From Pachypanchax playfairii (Eukaryota; Chordata; Actinopteri; Cyprinodontiformes; Aplocheilidae), in contig SSNP01000015.1 in the NCBI GenBank assembly GCA_006937955.1, positions 5,424,786 to 5,488,785 on the forward strand: a DNA stretch of 64,000 nucleotides. Reading direction: 5' to 3'. The notes under the pieces are model-generated. The model had not been told where the DNA came from. It was given only the letters and a program-made list of their open reading frames with translations, and did no database searches. The translations under genes and the position numbers were made by a program. Shown in pieces: positions 13,601 through 28,300 of the stretch (within the stretch, counting starts at the first letter, position 1; the number at the start of each line of letters is the position of its first letter).

Positions 13601-16600
13601 ATTTACCCCAAAGCCAACAACAGTCGACAAGCTAAATAAAAGCCAATACAAATGTTTGCCCAATTTACCAGTGCACTTGTTTGATTATTCCTATTTTTGT
13701 AAAACTGTCTTATGTGTTTAAAAGTCCACAATGGATGATTTGTGATGCAACCCATTTCAGAGCTTCACAGCTTGTGTGACATGTCAAATTAAATCCCACT
13801 GCACTACTTTCAGGAGAGCCATATGAACAGATTTAGAGTGGAGAAAGATGATTGCCTGATGGGATGTTAACATCAGGTAGAAGAGAGATTTATTGCACCA
13901 TGGAGAATTAAACGTGGACCTCACAAGATAAGAGGTATATGTTTTGAAATCGCTTTGAGCGACAAAGCAAAGCTGCCAAAGTCGTTTTCTCCAATTGTTC
14001 TTTGGAAAGACACCATGAATCAGTCATCACTGTCCCTTAGCTCAATCCTAGCTGTCACACTCTATGGAAGAGTGAATGAGTTATGGCAGCATAAGCAGGA
14101 GCAAGTATTGTGAAAGCAATCATCATGGGTCAAACAACCATCGCTTGAAATGAGTTTTTTAGGAGGCCGATTTGATATGTTGCTTTATAGTCTCAAATTT
14201 ATAGCATTAGGAATAAACATTATATCAACCCTATACATTTGTCAGTTTAATTCATATATCTGTGGTTGGGAGAACATGGATTGAATCAGTTGTAACAAAA
14301 ATGTTTTATTAGTATTTCTATATTTTGCCTTGAGCTCAAGAAAGTATGAAAAACGCATAAGCAAACATTTTTTCAATTAAGGAACATGTTTGGCCTTAAA
14401 AGTTAAAGCTTAGACACATACATGAATATTTCACAATATGTTAGGCAGTAATCAACCCTGTATGTCCGGTGCTAATCTAAAATCTTCACTGCTTGTACTG
14501 TAACCTCAAGTGAATCATGGGTAAAGAGAAGAATGGATGATGAGCAGGTGAAATATCCTCACCCTCTGGCAGCACCTTGTGAAAATGCCACAAAGCCTTT
14601 ATGGATTCAAACATATTAGAGATTATTAGGAGACCTGAGAACAAGGTCAAAGACTTGCAGAAAAACACAGAGCAAGTTAAACTTAACTTCCACTTCATTC
14701 CCGAGGCTCTGAAAATACTTAGGAGATAGTTGAGGCAGGCTCTGTTGAAAGCTCCCCCGCCGGCACGCAAAGCTTTACTTTTGATGTTAATTCCTTGAAA
14801 GCTGTTTCTTTAGCTGGGGATTAGTGCATGAAGAGCTAGGCTTACTATGCTTGGGCTAATAAAGATGAAACATCTAACACAGGTACTTGTACATACACTC
14901 ACATGGGAACAGTGCCCATAAAGTTGCCTTAATTATAGAGAACTTACTCCGCTTCAGTAGTTATAAGAATAGAACGACATTTGTAGTTTGAGAAAACTGT
15001 GGTATTAAATGCTGAAAATCCTCTGTGTTCTTTAGACCCAATTCTTGAGGTAAAATAATGAGTATATAGGCACATCACTTCCTCAGCTCATACAATCAAA
15101 GCTGCCTTCATGGTGTGCTTTCAGCCTCCCTCAGCTCCAATCTCCTTAGCATGCTGTAAAAAAAAAAAAGACTGACGATTATGAAGTGTGTCCATTACAG
15201 CTGCTGATTAGCCTCTGTTTCTGTTCTGGCTTGGGCGAATGTTGCGGTTAATGACTCTGTGGCCGCATGCAAAGAAAGCCGACACCACGATTTATCTGCC
15301 TCGCCAAAAATCTCTATGATTAATAGATGTTTTACAAGAACATTCACCTCTTTTGAATATTTGAAACACTTTTCCCAGTCACAGAGTCTTCTGCTCTGAC
15401 AGTTTAGGAAGTTAATTAATCAGTTCCATCATTGAGTATACCCTGCTTTCAAGTCCAATGAGCAGTTTTCTTTTCATCACTTACTTGGATGTAGTCCAGT
15501 AATTAATACAAGGATAATTAATTCTAGTCACTTTTATTGTTTTAAATTTAAGATCTTACTTAACATTGGAATCCATATATTGGCAATAAGACAATATCAA
15601 CAAATTGCAGGAAAAAAGCTTTATAATCTGTACCCTACAATCAATTTGCAACTTTTAAGCAATTCACAATAACCTCATCTTAAATTCCAATATCAAACAC
15701 CAGCTAGGCTGAATTTCATTAGCTCTTAAACCTCATTGTTTTCTCAGTAGTACTTTTGCTATTTGTATTGTACAGAAACCTCCCATGCAAATTACATTTT
15801 TTGATTATGGATAAATCTATGACCCAGTTTGCTCTCACTGAAACAACATTAACATACTCTGGTTATGGCTGTCGACTTGCATACAGTTTTATCACATGAC
15901 ATGAAGGCACAATTATGTTAAAGCCAATGAGGTTTGTAAGAGGATGGGGAATCTTTTTTTTTTTCTATCTGATCTATCAAACTATGACTGGAAAACATAT
16001 TTGCCCCACTTGTCTCATTTATCTGAGAAAAACGTTACATCTCTGCATCACAAAACATATGAGATGTAGGTAGCTGACATTTCTTCAAGTTAGATTTTTA
16101 AAAATATATTTCGGGCAAAATTTGTATGTACCAAGAATAAAAAAAGAAAGTCAGGTGGTTAGATGGTATCCAGCCTTTATCACTCACTGTCAGTTAACAC
16201 AACCATTATTTTCACTGGAGGTTGTTTGGGAATTACTTTCTTTGGTCAGGAACTGTGAAATAACTTTGGGAGGAGTTAGCACCCCATGAAACTATGTTTT
16301 GACTTAAAATGATACAAATTAAGACATCAGGCACTACTACTATATTACCACAAAAATATTTATCAATTTATTAGCATTTTCAACCTGTGTTAGTATGATT
16401 CCAGCTCAAAATCTGGGTATTTCTTCACAAATGCATGTTTCCAACTAGTTGCCAACAGTTGTAGCCCAGTGAGGTACAAGCTTTATACATCCTTTCTGGT
16501 CTGGAGACACCTCGCAATCCCCAAAGAGGAGCTTCTGTTACTTGATCTTGGATAAGCGGCTGAGAATAAACAGATGCATCACTTTAGTCCGTATTTTGAT

Positions 16601-17590
16601 AAATAATCTAATACACCAAGCACAAGACATAATCTGATTTTGTACATGACCCTATGCTTACACATTAAGATTTTTTCTCATCACAAGTGTCAGCTGAAAA
16701 TTTTCAGACAATTCAAATCCAAAAATCATCACTGGTTTTAAATTATCATAGATGTTTACTGCTAGTCTCATGTCACAATTTTCTGTATCTTAAACAAACA
16801 TTGGTTTCTGGACTTTCACTCAAAAGATAAAATAAAAAGAACAAGAAAAAAAAAACCCCAACTGCCTTTAGTTTCTTTAAACAGACTGATTTTCTGATTT
16901 TTTTTTTTTACTCCAAGTGTAGTTTACAGCTGAGATTATACTAACATTATTTTCCAAGCTTAAAACTCATTGCTAAAAATTGCATCACATGAGAATTAAA
17001 TTGTTTTAGTAAAGCGAAACAGGGAATGGAATCACATTACCCAGTGATGTCATCAGATAAGTTGGCAGGGAGAAGCACGTTTAAACATGGGAGATGAATA
17101 TGGCCCATGTTACAAAGACATGTCATCAGCAAATAGGTAGCAGGCATTTTTATTATGTTTTTCTCCGAGTATCTAAATAAGTATAAAACTGATAGCACAC
17201 AAAATCTTTGACAATAGTATGTGCAGAATAACGTTTCCAATCCCCTTGAATTCTGGCTGTGTTTCAGGATAGTGACACATTAAGTGTTACCTAACAATTT
17301 TACAAGAGGCATTGTGACAAAATGGGTGCTCATGCTGTGGGGATTTGGGGTTAAATTGTAACTCTTTTGTATATAATTGTCAATAAAATGGACAAAACTG
17401 TGTTTTTGTACTGTACATGTTGGGTATTTTGGCACTAATTTACTCCATCTACCTTTCCAGAGCTTTTATTCCTTTTTACACTGCTGTTGTGTCAGCCTTT
17501 GGCAGGTAGGAGAGATAGCAGGTTTTAATACAATCAGTTAATATCACAAGCTCTGATTAAATCATTAGTTTCTGTTACATTTCATCTGGC
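7700..17590. other. Non-coding intergenic stretch
   Basis: No exon, RNA gene or intact mobile element could be supported. Open frames reach at most 147 codons and show no domain. A perfect 7-bp inverted repeat with a 5-base loop sits at 10014-10032. The part around 14,990-15,540 has several TAATTA-type homeodomain-like sites and less low-complexity sequence, so it could be a regulatory element, but this is only an impression. Confidence 0.5.
9276..9288 (+). promoter_or_regulatory. CTCF-like motif
   Basis: CCACTAGATGGCG fits the vertebrate CTCF core consensus (CCASYAGRKGGCR) at every position. No occupancy can be inferred from sequence alone. It is notable because protocadherin loci are organised by CTCF, but it lies about 35 kb from the first gene. 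Confidence 0.4.
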
Positions 17591-17599
17591 ACCATTAGA

Positions 17600-17910
17600 T
17601 GTTTTATTTTGAAAGGCATGTTCCTCAGTCACCTCTTTCAATCACATATGGTTGTAATTTGTTCATCACTATCTTGTTCCTCGGTTCCTTCAGTATAGGC
17701 CAGAGTGTCTTTGTTCACAGCCAGAGCCTCTTTTTGTTTGTCCTAGTTGAGTTTAGTCAGTTTTTTTTGTTGTTGTTCTCCGTGTACTTGACCTTTGATT
17801 ATCAACATACTGTAAAGTTTCTTTGTTTTTCTTGATTTAATAAAGTTTGTTTTGCCTGCACCTGCCTGCCTCTGACCTTGTGTGTTTGGGTCATTTTCTT
17901 TTCTTCTTTG
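17600..17910 (+). mobile_element. Retroelement 3'-end-like relic
   Basis: A pyrimidine-rich stretch is followed by an AATAAA signal (about 17838) and a CCTGCCTGCCTCTGACCTTG block that I associate with the ends of abundant fish retroelements. There is no coding content. The class (LTR or LINE) is not resolved. Confidence 0.3.
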
Positions 17911-18264
17911 TGAAATATGACATGCAGCCAACCACAGTCTAAGTTCCCTGTACATGTTGATGTTGGGTTTAATTAGATTACATTTTTGATCTGCTATCTG
18001 CAGAATTTAATCATCCATCTTTCTTTGTGTTTTGACATTGGTCATTGATTCTTATAAACTGGGATTTTAGCAGCTTGCCACAAGAAAACATTGTGTGTAG
18101 GGGTGGATGGGGTTGTTGGGGTGTGTATTTTCAATGCAATTACATTTTTAAAAGTTTTTTAACATAATTGTGCATAGAGGTGTATGGTTGTAGGATTGCA
18201 TTTAATTTGTTGGGTGTCTCTGATGATAGTAACTTCAATCTGTATATACATATGCTATATCTGG

Positions 18265-18545
18265 CCAGGGCTGCAGAGGGGTTTAGATACTTAGCACTTT
18301 TACTTCACAGTAAAAAGGTCAAAGTTTCAAATCTCAGTTGAAGCCTTTCAGTGTAAAGCTTCTTGTGCACTTGTGGGTTTTCTCCTGACATACTGATTAT
18401 TTCTCTAAGTGTAAAAACATGCATGGTGGATTGGTGGATTAACTTCTAATTGTAAATTCCCTTTAGGTGTTAGTATAAATGTGCACAGATGTGTGATTAT
18501 GACACTGCAATGAACTGGCAAACCTTCCAGAGTGTATCCCAATTG
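18265..18545 (+). mobile_element. Degenerate L2-type fish repeat, copy 1
   Basis: Successive blocks match a widespread fish repeat: TTAGCACTTTTACTTCACAG, a GTTTCAAATCTCAG block, GTGGGTTTTCTCCTG, ACATGCATGGTGGATT, and GCAATGAACTGGCAAACCTT at the end. A second copy lies in opposite orientation at 39905-40232. Many substitutions show it is old. L2 is my best family guess from memory. Confidence 0.55.
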
Positions 18546-18549
18546 GTGG

Positions 18550-18960
18550 AGATAAGAATCAGTCCAAATCAGCCATTCAAATATTCACCCATTAGTCCAT
18601 CCACTGTCTTACCTGAGGCTGTGGAGGTAACTGGTCCAGGAGGGAAACCTAGACATCCTTTCTACTCACCGTAGGATATACCCTAATGAACCCTAGAAAG
18701 AGGCACCTGGGAGGCAATCTAATCAGATGCTTGAACCACCTCGCCTGACTTCTTTTGATGTTACTAAGTCAAGACTACTTCAAGTTTCTCTTTTGATGGA
18801 ACTGCTCATCACATCTAAAAGCTGAACCCAGTGACCCTACAGAAGAAGCTCATTTCAGTGGCTTGAATCTGTGATCTCTGTCTTTCCATCATGATCGGAA
18901 TCTTACGACTATAAGTTAAACTTGTATCACAGATGGACTAATAAATCAAGAGCTTTGTGA
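18550..18960 (+). mobile_element. LINE 3'-region relic
   Basis: This directly follows the L2-type repeat. It has the order seen in a common fish LINE: a CATCCTTTCTACTC block, CACCTGGGAGGCAATCTAAT, a CGAACCACCTC-like block, CTGAACCCAGTGACCCTACA, then a CTTGAATCTGTGATCTCTGT block. The frame is broken in many places, so no protein is expected. The exact family (Rex or L2-like) is uncertain. Confidence 0.5.
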
Positions 18961-21083
18961 TTTGACTTGGTACCTTCTTAGCCCAACATACTGGAGAAAT
19001 GCTCATTACTGAAAATGAAACGTTGATCTGTCAGTCCATCTCTCACTCCATCCTGAAGTCACCCATGAAAAACGTATTAAGATACATAAATTCTTCCATG
19101 TGATACAAAGACTCATTCCCAACCCAGTTGGGGTAATCCACCTATTTTAAGTTTGGGTAACTTAAGCCAAATTCAAATTTGAAGTTATTTTTCTTAGTGA
19201 TTTTGAACTTTGGTAACCTTAAATGCTAGTTTTAGATTGCTGATTACATTCAAAGCAGTCCTTATATACATAGAGTTTATATTTAAATATTTCAGAGGTG
19301 CTTTAGATGACCTGGGATATTTTTTGTGTTTTCACAAATCATGTATAATTTATAAGCCAAAAGATTTTTGAAGATTGCTGATTACAACAGCGGCTATCCA
19401 GCCACTCCATCACATCCAGGAAGGATTCCATATTCAGCATTATAATGCCTATAGGCTTATTTTTTATAAAGTCCTCAAATGATTTGTGACAATATTGGAG
19501 CAAGACTTTTCACTGCATCTGGTTTTGTTCTTCATGTATCTAAAATGTGAAAACAATTTCAATGTAATAAGAAGTACAGATTAGTACAGAAAGAGCTTTT
19601 AAATATTTGGATCTCCCCATGTTACATGACTTGCTTTTGGCTTTTTCTTTTGCAGTTTTGAAAACCCAAAATGGATCAAGGCGTTGACTTGTTGTACTTG
19701 TTGTACTTGTTTGCCCACTACAGAGTCATGCTTTTATTATAGTCCTCAGCCAAACTGCTAATGATGTTTTTGTCTATGTGTGTTTGTGCATCTTTGTTAG
19801 CCCAATATCTTATGAGCCACTGGACAAATTGGTATGAAACATCAAAAATTCTTTGATGGATCAACATCAACCAATATTTCACTTTTGCAGTCAGTTAAGT
19901 CCAAAATTTTCTAACACAGCTCAACAGCACCGACAAAAACAAAAATTACTATGACTATCAATTAGTTACATCTACAGTTATTGAGCTGTAATTCCTTGTG
20001 GAACAAACTAAGTCAACTTATACTTGTGGTGCTGCCAGATTGCAAAAGATCTTGTGAGATTGTGGAAGAATGTCAATGTCAGGACTTGATTAAAATACTA
20101 TAACACAATTATTTCTCAGCTATTTCTCAACTTAAGGTAATCTTAGTTTTAAACTCTGGTTTGGAAAGTAGTGAGACATAAATTCCTTCAAGGATAGCTG
20201 GGCCTTAAATATTTTGTAGTTTTGCCCAGTAATGGATGGTAAGATTGATGGGTTTATAGCTTCACAGAGGAGAAGCCTTACATTTAAATAAAAATGTGAT
20301 TTCATGAATAACTACTGAATTGTTCAAATGAAAATTGATTTTACTCTAAAAAGGCATTTTTCAATCCAACTTGCCATTCATTATGTACAGCCAGGGAACC
20401 AATGTTTTCTTAAAATCATTCTTTTCAACCACTTTTTTTATTCCCTTTTTTGTTGATGTTGTTTCACACCCTGAAAACACATTGTTAATTATTTACTATT
20501 TAGTTCAACTGGTCTGTTCCTATTAGTAGAACTTTAAAAAAGAAAATAAATGAAGTTGTTGTTCTAGAGTGTAATATTTGAACTATGCTATAATAACAAA
20601 TCTCTGCCCTGTGGAAGTTTTGGAAACTAAGCAGCTAGTCAAATCAGCTTAAAGTTAGAAAATCTACTTTAATGTCTGATAGTGGGTGTTACATTGTGAA
20701 TTGATTTAAGTTGGTTTTATTAACCTTTCATTGTTCTAAGTGCATCTTCCACTTGTCAGTTCAAGTGGTGGCATGATAGAGGAGGTACATTTAAAGGGCT
20801 ATTATAAAGGTTATATGTCTGAGTATTTTTTCATATTTTATTTGTTTTAGATAGATCCTTAAACAACCTCAGTACTGATAAACTAGAGGCTCATCTGAAC
20901 ACAGCTTAGAAAAAAAGGTTATTGCTGATATCTTAAAGCACCTGCTATACCCAGGATTCAGATTTCATAGGGGTCAATGCAAATGATACTTCATAAATTC
21001 CATTGCTGCAGGACACATTTATGGTCAAGTGAATTAATTGGGAAATTACATGTATTGTCATTGTTGTTTATTACTTCCAACAT
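18961..21083. other. Non-coding intergenic stretch
   Basis: No gene is seen. The part near 19770-19920 has wording typical of a dispersed fish repeat (an ATCTTATGAGCCACTGGACA block) but is too degenerate to classify. Confidence 0.45.
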
Positions 21084-21205
<122 letters not shown>

Positions 21206-23760
21206 GTGTGTCAGTACTCATTAGCTACATGTTGCATTGTGTTTATTTATAGATTAACTATAGCTTCTGAAAGAAATGTTGATTAATTACTTGGGCATAA
21301 ATATCTTGTTGTTTTTTTCTTTAAGGTTGCAGACATGTTTATGTGAGGGAATTCCAGTCTAACCGTGTCCTTGACCTGGAACCAAAAGCATCTGTTATCT
21401 CTATGAACTGTCAAATGCTAAACATAACATGTTTATGGCTATTATTACTGACCCTAATCATGCTATTGGTTTTAATCCATGTGGCGAGAGCAACACTTGT
21501 ATTTCTTAAGCAGTGATGCTCTGTTACTCAGCAGGAGACAATGAGAAGAGACAGGAAATAAAAATGAGTCAAACCCTTTACACCATTGTAGAGATTGCCA
21601 TGTCCTGGATGACTGAGAATCTTTACCAACATGTTGTACCTGTGTGTTGTGCCCAATCAGGATAAGTGCTTCATATTGATTCAGCAGTCTGCTGCAGTCC
21701 TTGCTTTTGATTTGTCCTATTAGGTCAATAGAGAAGGTGAACCCATTATCAGCGCACTTCAGCTTGATAACAACAATTTGTATTTTGCTTGTTGAAACAG
21801 GTTTTCTCCTGTGTGCACATCCTTGACGGTGTACATGAAAAAGGAAAACGCAGAATGCTTCAAGCTCTCCAAATCTGACATTTAGATATGTATTTGATCT
21901 TCAAGAGTTATGAAGTATACTCATCCGCCTCTGATATTTAGGTCTAATTCCCTAAATACCTAAAATGAAATGAAAGAAGAGTGAGTAATTTGAAATGAAA
22001 ACTGTTACAAAGAAGTTAAATTATAATCTCATCAAGAGCCCTGTAGATAATCTTCTGTGCGCCAGCTCAAGAGAAATCGAAAGGCCTGGATTTATAGCTC
22101 CTTCAAATAACAGGAGCTTTTTTGTATTTTCACAAAATAAGTAGATACCATTTAAGTCTATGTGTTACTGTAATATTATAAGCTGTTTAAGTGCATTTGC
22201 ACATTATTAAGCCATACTGCCATGTCATATAAAGAAAAAAATTGCTCAAATGTCCAGAAGAATATTGCTTGAAGGTAATGACAGAAATTTGCTAGACAAA
22301 TAAATGCCATAATATTTATATTTGCTCCTGCTAATCGACTCTAGTGTCTTAGTGACTGTGAAAATGTTGCATTTTAAATACTTTATGTTCCAACAAAACA
22401 CACTAATAGGTGTCTTTTATGCTCAACTATCAGCTATACTTAACTAGTACAAACAATATTAAGCCAGTGAACACAAAAACAGATACTATTAGATCCACCT
22501 ATTTCTATGTATCTAAGAGTTTGATGTGTTTAATAGGATTAGTACATTTCTCAAAAAAACACACCTGAATTGAATCCTATACACATCTTCTACTAGAGGA
22601 TCTTAGTATTACACGGAATATATGCCCACTTATTTTGTCTTTAAATAATTATTTTGTAATTAAATAACATAAATGTTTTATTTCTTTATCAAACTAACTA
22701 CTCAATATGCAAGAAAAAGAAATTCCAGATTATTATTTTATCTATCAGGTTTTAGGGGGTTAAAACAACTCAAACGTACATAGTTTAACATAAGACTCAT
22801 GGCTGTATAAATTGGTAACTATCCATACCTACATTGTGTTTAAACACCATTTAACTATGCTGAAGAGAAATGAAGAAAAAAGGGGCAGCACCATGTGCTT
22901 TGTTTAATTTACCTATTTGACTAAAGGTCATATTTTAATGTGGTTTGATGTAAATATTTAATTTAGACTTTTGCAGATTTATTTTTTTTCTTTTTCTGTG
23001 AGCGGATTTTCTGTCAAAGTGTCTTATGTTTAGCTGCACCATGACACACAAAGATGTACACAAATCTATGGTCAAATGGAAGTACTGAGAGGAAGCAGTG
23101 CTTCTATCTGCAGCATTTGCTGGAAGAAACCATCAAAAACAGCAGTCCAAGGTAAACTGTCTGGTGGTACTTTCAAGAGAAGCCTGTATACTGGCTAGAA
23201 AACCTGATTAACAAGAAAATTTAGCATATTTACATTTTACTTGATGGCTATTGTCGCCACGTTAACCAGTGCATTTAGGTTGACAATGTCAGTGAATGAA
23301 AATCTGATTAGATGATTTTCAGCTATCATTGCAGACAGTGTGTCCTCAAGATCTGATTTCAGGAGTAAATTGGATTAGCTTTCTGTATAATGCCACATCA
23401 CTGATAAATGCAACACAAGCAAAATGAACAACGTGTACATGTATGTCTCCTTCGTTAAAACCCATGGGTTTGTTTTCTCCTTGAGCAAGTCATGTACAAT
23501 GTGTATGATTAGTTCCTGGTAGTATTTTTAAGCACAGGTAAAGTGGATGACACTGGATGATTATAGTGTTACAGTGTGGAAAAAAACTGCCAGAACTTTT
23601 ATGGTGCTTGCAAGGTCGTGGTGAAGCACTGATGGGGAGGTATTGGAGTGTCTTGGAAAAAGCAGTGCTTCCAGTTACATTGAATGGGCATATCCTGTCC
23701 ATATACATGTATGGCAGACAGAATATTTGATCTGGGTGCCTTATTATGTCAGAACCATTT
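21206..23760. other. Non-coding intergenic stretch
   Basis: AT-rich sequence with no supported gene, RNA or clear mobile element. Confidence 0.5.
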
Positions 23761-23764
23761 GGGT

Positions 23765-24858
23765 ATAGTTACTTTGGAAAGTAGTCAGTTATGTTACAAT
23801 GTTACCATCAATTAAATGTAATCACTTACCTATTCATAAAAGTAACGTATTAGAGTACTTCTGCATTACCAAAAATTAAAAGCCAGTTTGCAGCCTCGCA
23901 AATGCTGCAACTTAATTGACAGAGTTCATTTATAAACATGTTCCCAGTGTTTTTGTGTTTGGCAGAGTGCCAGATCATTCATTGTGTAGCTTAAACGTTG
24001 CTTGGAGGGAAACAAAGCAACACGTAGGCGGTTCAGCCAACCCTCCGCATCCTCCATTAATTTCCGATGTTGGACACCTGCTGGGCATTATCCCACTTAT
24101 ACTTCGTCACTTACGAGTGAAATGAATATTAAATCAATTATTAATTGTCAATGTTGTTTTTTTACCGTTAAAATCATAAGTTTTTCACAAGACACGGCAG
24201 AGTGGACTATTTAATATCTCTCAAGACCTGCTATTATAATAAATAAATGGTTAAATAACATAGGTTATCTACTGTCACTGTTACCTCTTTCTGATGATAT
24301 AAACCATTTTGACATGCAACAACCACAGCACTTTACGGAGAAGCAAAGACTTTTCCTACCTTTGACGGCTTTCTACATGTAAAACGTCCATAATTTCCAG
24401 CAAAATGTTGGTCTCATTCTGTCCAGACAGTTCCAGGGAATATAATCCGGTAAAATAATTGGGTCCACATCTCAGAAGAGATCCTCAAAGGTACAAAACT
24501 GCTGAAAACAGTTCCTGACTTGAGATCAGCTCTGACAGTTTTTTTTTTCATTGGTCATATCAGGCGTAATGTACTTCCGCCTGCGATAAACAAAGGGCAA
24601 CCGCTGATCACTCCCACCCACACAGGGTCAGGAGAAGGGCACAGTGCTTCAGCTCCGCTGATACATCTGCCGGGTCTGACAAAAAGCAGGCTGTCGTTTT
24701 TTTCCTTTTCTTATTGACAGAAATTCTTAAAGTAATTGATTACGTTTTTAAAAATAATAAAATTACTGATTATGTAACGCACAAAACTAATGCGTTAAGT
24801 TTCACATTTCACAAAAAAGTAATTAGAGTACTCTAAAGCATTATTTTGTAACACATCA
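23765..24858. mobile_element. hAT-like non-autonomous DNA transposon relic
   Basis: The two ends carry degenerate, mutually inverted sequence rich in AGTAACGTATTAGAGTACT-type motifs. The right end, read on the minus strand, begins CCAGTGTTGTGGGTGATGTG followed by GTTACAAAATAATGC, the look of a common fish hAT-type terminus. No transposase frame remains in the middle. The boundaries are approximate because the left end is eroded. Confidence 0.45.
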
Positions 24859-24970
24859 CCCACAACACTGGTAAGAACAGCAGTTTTACTTTACAAAAAG
24901 ATAGTAGCTTAAATTAACTTGTTCTGTTTTATAATGAACTTTATTTGAGTTTATGGCACAACAGACTTCG

Positions 24971-25013
24971 TATGTGCATCCATGCCCACTGCACTTGGGC
25001 ATGGATGCACATA
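24971..25013. repeat. Perfect 18-bp inverted repeat (hairpin)
   Basis: Arms 24971-24988 and 24996-25013 are exact reverse complements with a 7-base loop. An open frame of 135 codons starts inside it (24982-25389, +) but shows no domain. The hairpin is unlike its AT-rich surroundings. It may be a palindrome of a mobile element or a small hairpin transcript; neither is established. Confidence 0.8.
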
Positions 25014-25399
25014 TTCTCACATACTGGTAAGTTTAAGAGATAGACATGATGCAGCCCCACAGAGGGGTGGGCCACAGGCTGCCAAGGTTTGTGAGATCCC
25101 AAGCTGCTGGCCAGAAACCTGCAGGGCCACAACAACAAGCAGCAATGTCTACGGCAGTTTTGATTGTGCAAAAAATATCCAGAACAAAGTTGTGATGGCT
25201 GTGATTTTGAGAGGAGTTAGGGAGCGCAGTGACAGTATTCATGACAAAGGAGCACACCTACGTCAGCTCCACTTGGTTATTAAGAATTTAAAGCAAGATT
25301 TGCCATGCTGGCCTCATGCCTTGGCTATAATCCCATCACTCAGTGTTTTTATGCTTGTGTGGCATGATCTTGTAGCAGTTGTATCCTGATGTGGTCTAT

Positions 25400-28300
25400 A
25401 GAGAGAGTTGTGCCATGGCGTGGTCCCAGGACGTGGTGAGATTGCGGGTATATGTGGAATGATTGCCATGGAAACTTGCTGTTGACATGTAAAGCATGGT
25501 AAGGGAGCAGGAGAATGTCTTAAGATTCTTTTTTGTTAAGTAGACTGAGAATGTTGCAGCAATAACAAGTGCCATAATACTTTTTAAGAAGTATATTTAC
25601 TGGCATTATAAAAAAGTGCACTTTAAATTAATTCTATATTTGGTATTAAAATGGCAGCTCTTTTTCTTTGTACATTTACTCACAGTTGCTCACTGTCTTC
25701 TTGGCAGGTTAGGTTGCTCCAAACTTTCCAAGAACTTATAAGATTTTGAGAAAAGAATATCTTTCACAAGTTGGATTTTTCATACTTGTGCTTCCATGTA
25801 AAAACTTTTTTTATTTAGATTTTTGGGGTCTGTTTGTGGAATTGTCATGCGATAAAAGGACTACCAGACTCATCAAATACCTTCATGGTAATCACACATG
25901 CTGCAAAAATCGGAACATTACGAGCACCATGAGCATTTTCAGATATTCTCTGCACTTTATTTGCCAAACAAAAGGATGATTTATTGTTCCTAAGCTAGTT
26001 TGTAATTATATGCAAATTATGTCAACAGGCTTATGCTTTAGCATCTTCTTTATTTGCTTTTTTCTATTTTTAAACAAACTCCCACAAGCCTACCTTTATT
26101 AAAACGAACATATAATATGCCTGTCCACAATCTGCTTATTCCTGTTTCTGTTCCCTCATTTCCACATAGAACAGGGCTATTTGTGAATGCCATATAAATT
26201 CAGGTTGGTAATTTTACACAATAAATGCCATTTAACTGTATTCAGAGAGCTACTACATAATATAGGTCAAAAGCTAAATCCAGCAAGCCTTATTCAAGTA
26301 ATTGCTATCTGACAGCACTGTTTCCTACTACTGTGCAAAGCGTGTGAGACAATGAGTTTTCCTTCCGAAATGGATTTTTTCCACCCTGGTATGATGCTGA
26401 AAAAGGATATTGATATTGGAAATAAATACAAATTGAGCTTCTCTGTGTCAATGCAGCCTAAAAGAAAAGCAGTTAAATGTTTTATCAACTGAAGCTTAAT
26501 TCAACAAAACTGTAGGGGTTAGTTTGTTTTTTGGTTTGTTTGGGTTTTTTTGTTTTTTTGTTTTTTTTGTTTTTTGCTGAAAAAAATAGGTAGGATAAAG
26601 ACATCAGATCACATTCTGTCCAGAAATAAAGATCGACTATCAGGACAGTCCTGATATCCTCTGCAGTCTGCCACAGCTCCATTTCTTCTTGCTCCAGGGG
26701 AAAAACCGCAGTGTGTCATCCAGCTGAGAGGGCCATTGCTTGCCAGTTGCTCTCCACTGAGCAGTCGTGTAATGCCAGAGCAAAGAGGAGGGCAGGGAGG
26801 ATTGCTTCAGACACTGCCCACCCAGGCAATCAAGTGTTGGAGGATTTGTGGGAGGTGGAATTAGCCCATCTTCACTGGCTCTGCTCGCCACTTCTGCAGC
26901 CTTTTTCCAATGCACGTCCACCCACTCAGCTAACCCCCCTAACCTGAACTGCATCTTTCAACTGGCTGCATTCATGCAAACCCAACCTTTTTGCCTCCAT
27001 GCAAACCCAACACCCTGAATGATCTTTTACCGTCTATCTGCACACACTAGCGGCACTGCCGTGTTTGCTTTGGAGTGCTGTAACATTTACAGACTGAAAT
27101 GCTTGTTTGCTGAATGTTAGCAGTTGATATTCGGAATCTGTTTTAACTCGATTAATTAATTTTGTTTTGCTGAAAATCAGCAGTCTCGCTCTCGCTCTCT
27201 GTCAGATAAACTCAAGCACCTCTTCAAGCTCTCTAGTGATTAACAATATTATGTAAAAGCTGATAAAGTTAGATGACAAAATAATGTTTTGACACAGCTT
27301 TGGAAAGCAGTGTATTAATTAATTTATGTGTATAGATAAACAAATTTGTGTATTTATTCCTTTTTAAACAGTTAAAAATTCATGTAAAATTCATTCATGT
27401 AAAAATTCATGGAATTCAGACATTTTATTATTCAATTTACTCACAAATCAAAACTAAAATCCTGCTGAAAACTGGCCATAAAAAGCAGGAACCATGTTAG
27501 CTCAAAATAAGAGATTTTGACTGATGACTGGGAGCATGCTGTTTGGATTTCCAGAGGCAGAAATCTGTGGGTGGGCTAGTCTTGGATCCACAGGTCAACT
27601 AAAATCACATCTATATCAGACTTCGAACATGTTGCAGTGCAAACTGTGAAAGCGATGCAGATGAGCTCTGTTATCTGATAATCCTGCTTTCTGACCTTTC
27701 CAATTCAAAATGTGTCAAATGGGCTTTTCATGTGTGTATCTTCTGAGGGATGTTCTCATTCATCAGATAAACTTGGATGATGCAACATTTATCTCCGACT
27801 GAATTTGAGAAATATACAACTTTGCCTTCAGTTAGACAAATCTGCTACTTTTTGGAAGCTTACTTACAAAAACTCCTAATTAATTTATGGGTTGGAAGCT
27901 TTACCTAAAGCATTTGGCATTAACAAGTTTAGATATTAATCCTTTTTGGCATATTGAGACATTCAGAGGTTTTCTTAGCTAATTAAAAGAGGTTGGGTGA
28001 AGCAGAGAGTATAGTTAAAGCAAAATGTTTAAGTGAGATAAACACAGACGGTGTCAGATATTTTAAGGGTACACTTTTAATAATCAGATTTGGAACTTTG
28101 CACTGAGATGTGATAATTAAAGAATAGGATTTTTTTGTTTGACTAGTGTCAGATGTGATGGCAATCAAAATGTTTGTTTTTTTTCTGTGTCCATTTATTT
28201 CAGGTGTGATTAATTGTCGTTTAGTCTAAAATATTTTGCCAGAGGATCTAATAGTTTGGGATTATTGAATAGTTTATTATTCTTCTGTATCAAAAAGTTT

